Positions 48,201 through 57,049 of a stretch of 64,000 nucleotides of DNA are shown here, piece by piece; positions within the stretch are counted from its first letter, which is position 1, and every line of letters starts with the position of its first letter. The position numbers were made by a program, and so were the translations under genes. Where the stretch lies: positions 10,106,001 to 10,170,000 of the forward strand of contig NC_016133.3 of NCBI RefSeq assembly GCF_000005505.3. The letters are read 5' to 3'. Source of the DNA: Brachypodium distachyon (Eukaryota > Streptophyta > Magnoliopsida > Poales > Poaceae). Under the pieces are notes generated by a model, which saw only the letters and a program-made list of their open reading frames with translations, was not told the DNA's origin and searched no databases.

Positions 48201-51200
48201 TGACATGCAAATCTCTTCCAACTTTGACCATAGAGCGGCGTCTGTCTTCTCAGTCAAGACTTCTTGCAAAATATTGTTGTGTAGATGAAGTTGAATTTTG
48301 GCCATAGCCTTGCGATCCTTTCTCTTCTCCTCATCACTCCAGTCAGCAGATTTCTTTTTCGCGGCTTGCGCCAATAACGCCCGCATCTTGACTTGCCATA
48401 GGGAGAACCTTGTGTCACGATCCAGCAACGGAAGATCATACTTCATGGATGCCATGAGTAGACTAAACTGTGTGCACAAAGTAGTACAAGCCAGAAACAA
48501 TCCTTGATTGAATTAATTTGCGGAGGAAAAACTGAATAGATAGCACCTGGTGGAATTGGGAGTGTCCGTAGAAATTTAGACGGAAAAATTTGATATAGCT
48601 TCACGTGTGCAGCTAGCAGACCGAGTTGTTTTGTCTCCACGTGAGACGAGCTAGCAGCAAAGATCAATTTTTTCTCTGACAGAGCGACTTGCTCGATCGA
48701 TTTACTTTGTGGTCTGCTTGCGGTTGCAGCGTCTTGTACCGCTGCTGCGGTCTGTGAGAACTCGCTTCGTTCCGGTTGCTTTGGACTAGATGTTGCGCAC
48801 GTTAGACTCTTGTCCTGTCTGATTACTCCGCCTGCTACTTGCTTCAGACGGATAGATGATGTGTACGTGCTCTGCTTCCTCTAAATCCGAGTAGAAGACC
48901 AATCGCCCACGCGTCTCTCGATTCAGCGATGGGCAGCGAAACAGGATAAGTCCCATCGGTCTCGGCGAGATCTCAAACTCGGCGCGCGAAACGCGAACGA
49001 ATATCCAGCAAAAATTGTCTCGTAGATTTAATCTCAAGAACGTGGCTCTGATAGCACTTGTTACGAAAGTAGAGATTAAACTAGAAACGAGAGACACGAA
49101 TTTTAATGAGACGACATGCCGTCTTTAGGTGCGACTACATGGGGTATATATAACGGGCAATAAACATGAGTCCTATTAGGACAAGGAAAACGAGTTCAAC
49201 TCGTATATCAACACAAAGCCCAAACCTATCCTGCTACATCTAGAAGAGTTGGTAACGGATTCGGATCACTTTTCAACACGAGGATTACCTCATGGCCGGA
49301 GTATCCAAGGCATCAACAGCGTGGTGGCCACGCACTAACTCCCTATGATGACTAGGATGGCTCACACTTGGATCTAGAACCACAGAACCTGCCAGCTAGG
49401 AGCATTAACTCCTGGTACGACATGACGAGAGCCTTCATCAGGAATTTCGAGTGGACATACAGCGGCCCCTCCACCAAGGCCAACGTCGAGCACTGGGTCC
49501 AACAGCACAAAGAATTGACTCGACGTTACCTCTAGCGCAGAAGTGTGATTAGAGTCCTAATGGGCGTCAAGTGTTACTTGGGGATGAGTAAGAGTTTCTT
49601 GGGGCCACAATTGGGAACTCAGAAGGAATTCGGAAGTCATGTCCGAGTGATCACGAACCTATAAGGTAGCAAAGTTAAGTGGTGAGAGTGGAAGTGTGAA
49701 TAGAGTCCTAATGGGCCTCAAGTGTTTGGCCCATGTAGAGACGTCTATACAAGTGGAGGAGGTCGACCTGGTAAAGTGTTACCGGTGCGAGTGTTAACCG
49801 AGCCGTCACCACCTTCATGCCCAAACCTTGTGAACAGATCTAGAAATCGGTTGGACAACGCTCCTTCCTATACGTGTGGGTACCTTGGAGGCGCACCTAC
49901 GGCACTAAGACGAACAGTACGAGGGATCCGCGATGAGGAGCTGGTAGTTCGTCTATTCGGCATCGATATGCTACATCAACTCTACTTCTGCTAATGATCT
50001 ACTGGTAATTACGTGATTCATAACAACAACACATTCCTGGTTGGTGTGCGTTAGAGGTAGGCAGCCACCAATGCCTTGCCGACGTGCCGATTGCCGTTCC
50101 CGAAGCCTTGCCCTTGGTTTTGTTGTCGACGACTCACTCCCCACTCCTCCGTTAGGAGTAGGTGGCCACCAATGCCAGGCCATCTCCTAGCGTGTCGCTA
50201 CTCGATGCTGCAAAGCCTACCGATCAGCTCCTTAGCAAAGAGTGTGCTGAGTTCGAACATGGTTTCGATGGGCATTGCCACCTTCATGTACCTGCAAGGA
50301 ACAACAAGGCGCGGCGCGGCAATTTCTTGACAACGCGTACTTCTTCCAGGGGACCACCAAGCGTGCATAACCCGTCTGCATAATCTTCATAGAATCCTAG
50401 GCGTCCTTCACCGTCTCCTTGACAACGAGGGTTCCGGTCATCTCTGGTGAAGCAGCACGATGGTAGCGGACAAGGCCGCCGTGTCATCCGCTCGTTTGCT
50501 TTGCCTTCGATTGCATCCCAAAGGCCTTAAGCCCTATGGTTTATCTTCATGACAAGTGCCCACTCGATGCAGTTGGTTGCCGTCAACGTGGGGTAGATCA
50601 CCGTGCCCCGCCGCCTGACACCACGCACTCCTACACTACTATTTGTCGATCGGCGCCCCGTCATGTTGGGTTGTGACAACGCTCACATCATGATGCTAAC
50701 ATGGAAGCATGAGCGGAGGGGGAACGATATTGGCTGCCTACAATGGCATCAAGAGCTCGTCGTGGCTTTGATACCAGATGTCAGCCGAAGCTTCTTTCGC
50801 AACTCACTATTGATGAACATAAACACACAAAAGTAGGTAGACTCACGTGATTTTCCGCCATGTAAAACTTACGGCTTTTCTCCCTTTTATTCCCTTCAAT
50901 AGAATCACCGTTACATGCCATATCAATCCTTATTATGCGTGTGCCATCCCAAGATCGCCGATCGCTACTCCACGTAACAGCGAAAGGCTCGGGCTACTAC
51001 CTCATCCTGACCCGGCAAGGATCCCACAGGAACCAATGCCTCAACAGTAACTACGGCGCGCCCCACAAGTCATGAGATCATGCTTGTTATACAACAGAAA
51101 GCTACCATGGCTACCACAACAGAATATCTCACCGTGGCAGGAACGCGGCAAGGCTGGGTTTACTACTAACACCCCAGGTGTTACAATCTCGGAAGCACCA

Positions 51201-54200
51201 ATACGGCCGGACCTTCCGTGTCGCCATGCGGGACACGGCCACACGGTGACACGCCCCGACAGGCGCCGAGTGCGCCCAAGTGTCCCTAGAATTTTGAATT
51301 TTAAAATAAAATTAAAAAATTCGGGACAATGTACGTGGGGGATCCGGATGCTCAACAATAAAAAACTAACCTGCAAGATCAGGGACCATACGCCACCACC
51401 ATGACCTAACTCAAGCACTCCTACAACGTTGTGCCTGCTCCGCCGCTGCCGCTGGATGCGCTGCCCTCCGACCTCCAGCGTCCAACCCCGGAATCTGGCA
51501 GCAGGTAACCCACAAGCTTTTCCCTCTGGCAGAGCGCTCTGGCCGAGCGCACGATGGCCAGAAAAGATCCGCCACGGAAACATCCTGCTGCCGGCATCTC
51601 TCTTTGGTCAGTTGCGGGTGCGACTGTGCGGTAGCTGGTCTGGTGCATCCGTGCGTGGGGAGTGGGGTAAGAACGGATGGGGAACTGCCAAACTGGAGAA
51701 TGCAGACGGACGGATGGTGGTTTGGGCTGACTCAAAAAAAAAAATGTGGTGGTTTGGGCAGTGGTTGAGTGGGCTTCGGCTTGGGTAAAGCATTTGCTGT
51801 CTGGGCCTATCGCATAATGGAGATGGTTGTGTGGGCACCTGTTTTGTGTGCGCCTGCTGATGCCCAATGAGGCTTTATTTTGTTTTACATATATTCGCCG
51901 TGTCCCCATATGTGTGTCGCCGTGTCCGTGCAATGTAGGTTACAATGACAACATGTTTACTCTGAATTGATTCAGAAAGATTAATTTATAAGTATACTGG
52001 ATCTCAAATTGTTAGCCATCGATCGAAGATAGCCTGCTCATTGTTCCAAGTTTCCAACAATATGTAACCACAGTTTTTTCGGATTTCTTTTAAAACTTCC
52101 GTGCAAAATCCACTCTCCTACTTTTCTCCTCACCACGGTGGCACATCAGCTGATCAGCTCCAGTTCTATTATTTTTAGAATTGCTTTTGATGTCTTCTCC
52201 ACTTCATTGGCTTTCTACATAATTTACTATTACTACATCAAGTTTAATTTTCCATACCATCTCCTGGGTCAATAATCTAACTATTCCAAGTTAAGAGGAT
52301 AACTCTGTTAGGTCCCTTAGTTATCCAGTTATGTCATATCGACACAGGAGACCTATAGCTGCTGCAAGCGAACTGAAGGTGGAAATTAGGAGGGTGTGGG
52401 TTTAGTCAGCTCGCAACTAGCAGCATTGCAGCAATACTTAAGCAAGCAGCCAACCCTCAGGCATGCAGCAGTTAGGAGTTAGGGGTTAAGCCCTAACGCG
52501 CTAGGACGGTAGTAGGTGATAAAATCTTCTCCAAGCAAGTTATCTTATTCCTCAATCCAAAAAAAAAAATCTTATTCCGAAGTAATAGCAGCCTATAAAG
52601 GCCTGGTCCTGTGTTGAATAAAGTAAGCAATGAATCATGAGTTTATTTCGTATTTCTTAATAGTTTAGCCTAGTTATCCTTGAATGATCGAAGCTCGTTC
52701 CAAACTCAGCTTATTACTAGAGATGGATTGAGACTATCATGAACATAACACAAAGCAATCAATTGCAGAACCAAATATCTATTAAAACAAAAGAATAAAC
52801 GAGGCAGTTACAATTTTGAATTTTCAAAAGGTAAAGATCAAAGTATACCTCTAGTTTGTAACCTGCAAATGCACCAGGGAATTTCTCTGCCATGATTTCC
52901 ATGGCAGCAAGAAAAGCAACAACCTAATAAGAAGTTAACAGTGTTAATAAGGATAGATCATATGCAACGACCAGGTGATGAAAAATATTGCACCTGCTTC
53001 CCCATTTGTGGGGATATCACAGCATAAACATTTGCATCATGCACACTTTTGTTCAACAGTTGCCTATTTCCACCCGTTGTGCCCATTACAAATGGCAAGC
53101 CAAGTTTACAGTAAAGTTCAGCATTGGCTGCATGACAAGTAACCATCAATACCAGCAAGGGTTGCAAGCACATTATGTGCAAACAAAGAACATCAAAGCA
53201 TATGCAGAAAAATTGCTTGCCTAATCATAAGTAAACAATCGTAATAGATGCCTTTTTAGACATGGGCACAGTCTGCATTATGCAGCCTAGACTCTCACTT
53301 TTTGAATAATATGTTAGTAAAAATAATCAAATATTTATTCATGGCATATCTAAGGGTACCATTTCTACCGAAACCATAGCAGACTGCAAGCTTTCTAAAG
53401 CATAATCAATATCTGGACCAAGATAGTATTAGTAAACAGGCTGGCAGAGAGAATCATTAGTCACGTCCTGTTTTGTCCCAATCTACTTCTGGTACAATGA
53501 CAGTGTCAACTGAGAAATACCATCCTCTAAAGTCTAAAGCAGGTATTCCTGTTTTCTTCTATAGAGTGGCAAATAAAATAATGCATGTCAAAAAAGGAAT
53601 ATAATTTAACAACTCCCTCCGTTCCTAAATACGGAGTATAAGATATTCTAGCTTTGTCCTAAGTCAAACATCCTAAAGTTGGACCAAGTATAAAAACATC
53701 TACCAACATCTACAACTCTAAATTAGAGTTATTAAATCCTTAATGATATATATCTTCATAGTATACTTATTTGATCTTGTAGATATTAATACATTTTTCT
53801 ATAAACTTGGTCGAACATTAAGAAATTCGACTTAGTGCAAAGTTAGAACATCTTATATTTAGGAATAGAGGTACTACCACTTAATGAGATATATGCCTAT
53901 ATTGACTATGCTCGGGAAAGTACTGACAGTATCTGGGAATCAGTTGAAACCTATTCTCTTGTGTGTAGAAGAAATTTAGCCTCTAAATGGGATAGGAAAT
54001 GTTCAATATTATTAACCAACACTTTTTGGCTAATAGTTAGGGATTTAAGTGTTTACAATAGTACAAATGGAATTTATTTTTTAAATGGAGTACTGTTTTT
54101 GTATCTAAGGGGATAAAACACTCAACTCTCCAGTAGAAATTACTACTGTATTTGCTTACCATTAACGGCATCAGGCACAGTGTAGTCAACAACTATCAAA

Positions 54201-56862
54201 TCTGGGTAGTCCTTCACAATGGAACAGAGAATACGTTCACTTTGAGATGGGTCATGAATATGAATCTCTCTGTTGCAGATGTTGACCTTTCCACCAGGAA
54301 CCTCCATTGCACTGAATGATACAGGAACTAATTGAAGACCAGCAGAGACAGCTGCTTCAGCAACAGCCTTCCCCATTTTCCCTGTGCAACTATTCACCTA
54401 CACAATGTACAAAAACAGAACTATTCACCTACACAGATAAATGTAGGGGTACTGAGTGAAATATAATGAGATGACATGGAAGTGCTTCTCCTGATATCTG
54501 GACAGTATTAGCAATTCAACTGAGTTTTGCTGAAATACTGGAAGTAATTGCTGGTCTCAGGTTTATCTTGAAATTCAAGTACTAAGATAATGCTTTTGTT
54601 GGATCGATAAATCCAGTAATGCCAGATCAAAACTACTAGAGAAGATTCTAGGCAAGGAAAAGAATTTCAGGTAAGCTGGATAGAATTCAGGATATGCTGT
54701 GCATTCCATTAAGAATATATATGTATAACATTGAAACAGAAAGAGGGTAAAGCAAACAGCAACCACAAGATATGCAGTGTATTCCATTAACCAAAGTAAA
54801 TGAAGCGATCTGACCGTGCGCACAGCAACTCAGCAAGTGTGTGCGGCATGCGCACACAGGGGGGACAATATTTTGGAGCTCCAATTTTTTGCCATGTTCA
54901 CTAGTTTTGTTTTCCATTTGTTTGCTCTCAGCCTCCTAGGCTTGTAAATACTTCTCTACCTTTTCAATATAAATGAGACGCAAGGCTTTTGCATTTTGTC
55001 GGATTTTTTTTGCCAAACCTAATTAAGTGTACTAGCCAATTTTCAAGTACCAAGTCATATGTCAGTAAACTAATTCAGTCTGTTATACTCATAAGCTTTT
55101 CCATCTTATACACTGCATGCACTTCTCTGTCCCTTATCTTCATTTCTCCTCCCGGACATACAAGGCACACATCATGTTGAGACTTGAAAACTATACTACT
55201 CATATCTCCTAGTATCATGTAAGGTGCTCTAAGAGAAAATATAGCTAAGTCACCAAACATTCACATAAAAGTTATCCCTTTTATGCAAGGCAATGTATCA
55301 GGTGAAAACCACTATTCTGTAAAAACTTGAAAATTTTAAATCCTAGTCATTAGATCTCAAATAAAAAGACCAAATGAACTTAATAATTAAACGTAATTTT
55401 ATGGAAACACCCGGCGGTGGACTCATGAATAGAGGTCTAGGGTTTTTTTCATAGAATGTGTTACAGTGATTGGAGGTTCCACCTTTTCTCTGATCCGTTT
55501 ATTTGAGATCTAATGGCTACTATTGAAAGTTTTAAATTTCAATAAATATAGATATTACATATTTTTCTACAAACTTGGTGGGACAAAGCTAGAATATCTT
55601 ATATTTAGAAACATAGGTAGTATGTTATTTCTATACTATACACAACAGACAACTTAGGTGAGGTCGTTAGCTACTTAGCTCGAGTGGTACCACTCGAGGC
55701 CTACAGCCATGTCCCATGCATGAATCATGCTTCGACGGTCAACCTCGTGTTTCCAGAGTAATATTCAAGAAAAGAGGGGCTGACCAGTTTGATCAAGCTT
55801 GGTTTCTGAATTGTTTCAAAGAAGACCTAGCAGACAAACCATAGTTTCACTAACTGAAACCAACACATATACAGGGGCAATCCAAGTGTAGAAGTGGAGC
55901 CCGTGGAGCTTTTATTCTGGTCTTCCCCTGCTGAAACACTGGTCTGTTCTGGTTTAAATAACCTTACTACCAACTGAATATCAGATGTCAACTTAGTGTT
56001 GTCCCTCATGGAGTACCAATATAACTCCGATCTCAACTAAATAATCTCTGTTGAATTTGCTAAAGCCAACTGTTTTAAAATTAATGCTCCGTACAAGCAA
56101 TGTAAAGACCCATTTCAAAAATTAAATATGGAGGTGTCACATCGGTAAACAAACACAATTCTAACATTAATAGCGATCATCCATGCAGTAAAGTGTAATT
56201 TCCAAAGACCAGTGCTTAATGAATTCAAACCTTTAAGTGGACATCTCATATCCTTCTCAACAGAGAGCTACAAATTCTTCATAATATTACTCTGTACAGG
56301 ATTAAATCAATTACAAAGTTGAATTTTTTTATGTCATTTTGCTGCCGACATTGCGGAAATGTATGGTGCTGCTTGTCCAACTCGTCAGGCTCAAATTAAC
56401 CCTACAGTACAAACTTTCCATTGACAGATAAATATAAATACAATAAACTAAAAACTACTCCCTCCGTTCAACAAAAGATGTCTCAAGTTTATCAAAATTT
56501 GGATGTATGTAGACATGACTTAGTGTATAGATGCATTCAAATTTGGTCAAACTTGAGACATACTTTGTTGGATGGAGGGAGTAATAAATATACGGAGTAC
56601 AACTTAAATCCTGAATCCACAACCATCAAAGAGCCTAAAGAAGCAACCGTACCAGTATCGGGAAGGTGAGCGTGCGAGGCGCCGCAGTTATGCTCTCTAC
56701 ACTCTGGCTGGCGACGGCGTTCCTAATCGAAAGCATCGCCCCCGACAGCCGCCGCGTTGGCATCGCTGTGCCGATTGGAGCACGGAATTGCGGGGGCGGG
56801 CAGACTGAATGCCGCTGATGCGCGGCCGCTGCTGGGTGAACTTTGAAGGTGGCGGAGAGCAT
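39242..56862 (-). CDS. DAPB: 4-hydroxy-tetrahydrodipicolinate reductase, chloroplastic (8 exons)
   Basis: Catalyses the NAD(P)H-dependent reduction step of plastid lysine (diaminopimelate) biosynthesis. Exons on the minus strand: 56862-56653, 54397-54160, 53127-52994, 52923-52849, 41342-41241, 39708-39599, 39504-39417, 39310-39242. They join in frame to 1026 bp (341 residues), every intron has GT and AG ends, and the last exon ends TGA. Exon 1 (70 residues, MLSATFKVHP...TFPIL) is Ala/Ser/Arg-rich, like a transit peptide. Exon 2 gives the nucleotide-binding start VNSCTGKMGKAVAEAA; exon 3 GLPFVMGTTGGNRQLL; exon 5 the substrate/catalytic segment VMESHQATKLDISGTA; exons 7-8 FEFQHNVCGRSIYAEGTVDA and KKLYDMIDVLREGNMR. 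Start chosen as the only in-frame ATG before the transit region. Intron 4 is 11.5 kb of nested retroelements; introns 1, 2 and 5 hold MITE/TIR elements. No coding lesion seen, so it is probably functional. Confidence 0.93.
39709..41240 (-). other. DAPB intron 5, holding a 930-bp TIR element
   Basis: 1532-bp intron with donor GTACGG at 41240-41239 and acceptor CAG at 39709-39711. Apart from the element at 40180-41109 it is AT-rich and featureless. Confidence 0.8.
40180..41109. mobile_element. Long-TIR DNA transposon (MULE-like), GC-rich interior
   Basis: Terminal inverted repeats of about 85 bp: GAAATAAGTCCATTTTACCC at the left and its complement GGGTAAAATGGACTTATTTC at the right, with pairing continuing through the ACACC-TGAACTCT region. 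The 5-bp sequence ACTAT stands directly on both sides (40175-40179 and 41110-41114). The interior (40380-40800) is GC-rich with exon-like frames, for example ADLTSLLLHYTPASSSQAVV and TLLASAAIRACAGATARAFT on the plus strand, which suggests a captured gene piece I cannot name. No transposase. TIR length suits Mutator-like elements, but they make 9-bp duplications, so the class is open. Confidence 0.7.
41826..42165 (-). repeat. 3' LTR of the outer copia (partial)
   Basis: Shares with 50779-51185 the order CCATGTAAAACTTA, TTTTATTCCCTTCAA, GAATCAC-GTTACAT, GGCTACTACCT-ATCCTGAC, CATTGCCTCAAC, GCGCCCCAC and CAACAGAAAGCTACCA. Its outer parts are lost: similarity stops after GAATATCT, where a foldback element follows. 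Confidence 0.7.
42172..42556. mobile_element. MITE-like inverted-repeat element
   Basis: About 385 bp. GGAATCTCCAAGGGGACTTGCC followed by AAAT at the left pairs with the complement of ATTTGGCTAGTGACCCTTGG and AGATGCT at the right. The interior contains repeated TGTCCGCGGACA-type palindromes and ATGTCCA/TGGACAT motifs. No coding capacity. A clear target duplication was not seen. Confidence 0.55.
42660..43478 (+). pseudogene. Gypsy gag fragment, left part
   Basis: Plus-strand frames encode a charged segment (AFQRLQKKVEAVSADRQKRR) and later, around 43380-43470, KIMAAKFPTKFKPPHKIKA, then DDKVNPTHWLEV. This is the start of the gag core of grass gypsy elements, where the family pattern is ...KIKxYDGxxxPxxWLExY. 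A TAG replaces the tyrosine codon after KIKA. The frame is cut at 43478 by the copia insertion and resumes at 49279. Confidence 0.6.
43479..43771 (-). repeat. 3' LTR of the copia element (293 bp)
   Basis: On the plus strand it runs TGTCACTAAAATAGACATTA...CACTTTTCAACA. It retains about 75 bp (TGGAAACCCTTGTGGGAAAA and following, 43541-43615) that the 5' LTR lacks. Confidence 0.9.
43868..44170 (-). pseudogene. Copia pol end: RT start fused to RNase H end
   Basis: Minus strand: IVRPRRLIEECNVVAYASSV, then SVDSNKCMSAMHDEMESLEK and NRTWELVKL (beginning of copia RT), directly followed in the same frame by ISTHDNQADMMTKPIPANKF and ELCSGLVGITH (end of RNase H). About 700 residues of RT and RNase H are missing, so the deletion removed the polymerase yet kept the frame. 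Confidence 0.85.
44172..46248. mobile_element. Long-TIR element (possibly MULE) inside the copia element
   Basis: Separates two parts of the copia polyprotein that belong together: ...QPPQRSIAADRTKTI ends at 46249 and IVRPRRLIEEC resumes at about 44168. Imperfect inverted termini share ATCTAACGG, ACGTGCC and CGGCGCC in order (44174-44215 and 46255-46205). The interior has a degenerate minisatellite (44745-45265) and a GC-rich block (45590-46060) with compositional open frames. No transposase. The 9-bp target copies (GGTCCAAGA and GGACTAAAA) match only in part, so the class is uncertain. Confidence 0.5.
44745..45265. repeat. Degenerate minisatellite, core TTTACCAnGTTA
   Basis: Roughly two dozen copies of a 20-25-bp unit with core TTTACCAGGTTA or CTTACCAGGTTAAC plus variable spacers (GTCACTTG early, GGTCCCAG and TGTGTG late). 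The unit type changes along the array. It might be a subterminal binding array of the host TIR element. Confidence 0.75.
46242..47775 (-). pseudogene. Copia protease-integrase region (broken)
   Basis: Minus strand. Protease region WVLDMACTFRMTP (family WVLDSGATxHM/WxLDSAC, so the residue after Asp is Met); GAG-pre-integrase segment WHMRLGHMSETGMMELCKRG and FCEHCVFGKQTRVKFGT; integrase with LRTDNGLEFCSGEFDASCKS and then GTPQQNGVAERMNRTIMEKV (second Asp and the Glu of DDE are visible). The integrase C-terminal linker FLGFKPGVKGYKLWNPETRK ends at the TIR element. Stops interrupt it at 47080-47082, in the Glu-Arg/Thr-Gly segment at about 46880, and near 46584. Together with the gag-pol frameshift this makes it non-functional. 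Confidence 0.85.
47643..48455 (-). pseudogene. Copia gag with CCHC zinc knuckle
   Basis: The start is taken at ATG 48455 (MASMKYDLPLLDRDTRFSLW), the usual copia gag start; an upstream open frame lacks support. UBN2/Retrotran_gag_2-type core: QLHLHNNILQEVLTEKTDAA, LHRLQGGGNALNHITEFKEI, LLCSLPSSYTNFRDTIL. Zinc knuckle CKYCKKDGHEISKC at about 47800. Just after it the frame leaves pol: the neighbouring frame QEDGAQATVVSKQDSDGDV leads into protease, so a frameshift near 47755 separates gag from pol. Copia gag and pol are normally one frame. Confidence 0.85.
49059..49278 (-). repeat. 5' LTR of the copia element (220 bp, 75-bp internal deletion)
   Basis: On the plus strand TGTTACGAAAGTAGAGATTA...CACTTTTCAACA. 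Compared with the 3' LTR it jumps from AATTTTAA to GAGACGAC, losing about 75 bp. Confidence 0.9.
49279..49520 (+). pseudogene. Gypsy gag fragment, right part
   Basis: Resumes after the copia insertion. Around 49410-49500 the plus strand encodes SINSWYDMTRAFIRNFEWTY-like residues (ATTAACTCCTGGTACGACATGACG), matching the gag core pattern xINSWxxLxxxFxxNF of grass gypsy elements, then KANVEHWVQQHKEL. Degraded. Confidence 0.55.
49538..49730 (+). repeat. Short direct repeats 154 bp apart
   Basis: GAAGTGTGATTAGAGTCCTA then ATGGGCGTCAAGTGT (49540) recurs as GAAGTGTGAATAGAGTCCTA then ATGGGCCTCAAGTGT (49694). Meaning unknown; possibly a local duplication in an LTR remnant. Confidence 0.7.
50030..50700 (-). 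pseudogene. Copia gag of the outer element (decayed)
   Basis: Minus-strand pieces in shifting frames: LTATNCIEWALVMKINHRA with GLWDAIEGKANE (family: NYxxWxxxMKxxLxAxGLWDAIE), then AMPIETMFELSTLFAKELIG with RL, and GHLLLTEEWGV. These are the ordered blocks of a UBN2-type copia gag with several frameshifts and stops. It follows the primer-binding site of the element at the expected distance. Confidence 0.65.
50779..51185 (-). repeat. 5' LTR of the outer copia
   Basis: On the plus strand TGTCAGCCGAAG...CAGGTGTTACA. The primer-binding site (complement of CTTTGATACCAGA, 50767-50778) adjoins its left end. The paired copy is at 41826-42165. Confidence 0.65.
52306..52750 (+). repeat. Probable solo LTR
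   Basis: Starts TGTTAGGTCCCTTAG; has a TATA-like CCTATAAAGGCC at 52593 and the polyadenylation-like GAATAAAGTAAGC about 25 bp later. A possible end is ATAACA at about 52748. No second copy or coding region. Confidence 0.45.
53613..53871. mobile_element. Stowaway MITE in DAPB intron 2
   Basis: 259 bp, CTCCCTCCGTTCCTAAATA at the left and TATTTAGGAATAGAGG at the right (a few bases shorter). TA follows the right end at 53872-53873; AA precedes the left. Confidence 0.75.
54398..56652 (-). other. DAPB intron 1
   Basis: 2255 bp, donor GTACGG after CCGATACTG, acceptor GTGTAG. Contains a Stowaway element (56458-56581) and a decayed MITE-like piece near 55560-55620. The open frames here are small and unsupported. 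Confidence 0.8.
56458..56581. mobile_element. Stowaway MITE in DAPB intron 1
   Basis: 124 bp with long near-perfect inverted repeats: CTCCCTCCGTTCAACAAAAG at the left and the complement of CTTTGTTGGATGGAGGGAG at the right. TA on both sides (56456-56457 and 56582-56583). Confidence 0.9.
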
Positions 56863-57049
56863 TTGTGCGGGGTGGGGAAGACGGAGACGGCGTAGGAGGA
56901 GCGAAAGACCGTAAACCTTGGTGCGCGGCACTGATGGAATGCGCCTGTGAGTCTGAAACTAGGGTTTACGGTATCGTGGTATATTGGTTTTTAGGACTAA
57001 TAAGGTGACCTCCGGGACCACCGTTTTTAGGTCCGCAAAGATGCATTTC

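Larger units (their letters stand above)
43479..49278 (-). mobile_element. Copia retrotransposon with perfect 5-bp target duplication, RT deleted
   Basis: 5.8 kb, minus strand. LTRs at 43479-43771 (3') and 49059-49278 (5'), ends TGTTGAAAAG...; the target copy CGAGG stands on both sides (43474-43478 and 49279-49283). The primer-binding site next to the 5' LTR reads GTGCTATCAGAGCCACG, one base off the tRNA-Met complement. Order on the minus strand: gag, protease, integrase, then a junction joining the first codons of RT to the last codons of RNase H. A 2.1-kb TIR element (44172-46248) lies just before that junction. It sits inside a gypsy gag sequence and is not autonomous. Confidence 0.9.
41826..51185 (-). 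mobile_element. Outer copia retrotransposon in DAPB intron 4 (degraded, with nested insertions)
   Basis: Two related direct repeats about 9 kb apart are taken as LTRs (41826-42165 and 50779-51185). Next to the right one, on the minus strand, stands TCTGGTATCAAAGCC, an initiator tRNA-Met primer-binding site, so the element reads right to left. A decayed copia gag follows (50700-50030). Pol was not found; the interior is occupied by a plus-strand gypsy gag fragment, which itself contains another copia. The orientation is the same as that of DAPB. Confidence 0.65.
41343..52848 (-). other. DAPB intron 4 (11.5 kb, filled with nested retroelements)
   Basis: Donor GTATAC at 52848-52847 after AAACTAGAG, acceptor CCACAG at 41343-41344 before GTCATGGAG. 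Holds the outer copia element, its nested insertions and a probable solo LTR (52306-52750). 41343-41825 and 51186-52305 have no recognised feature apart from AT-rich or low-complexity DNA. Confidence 0.85.
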
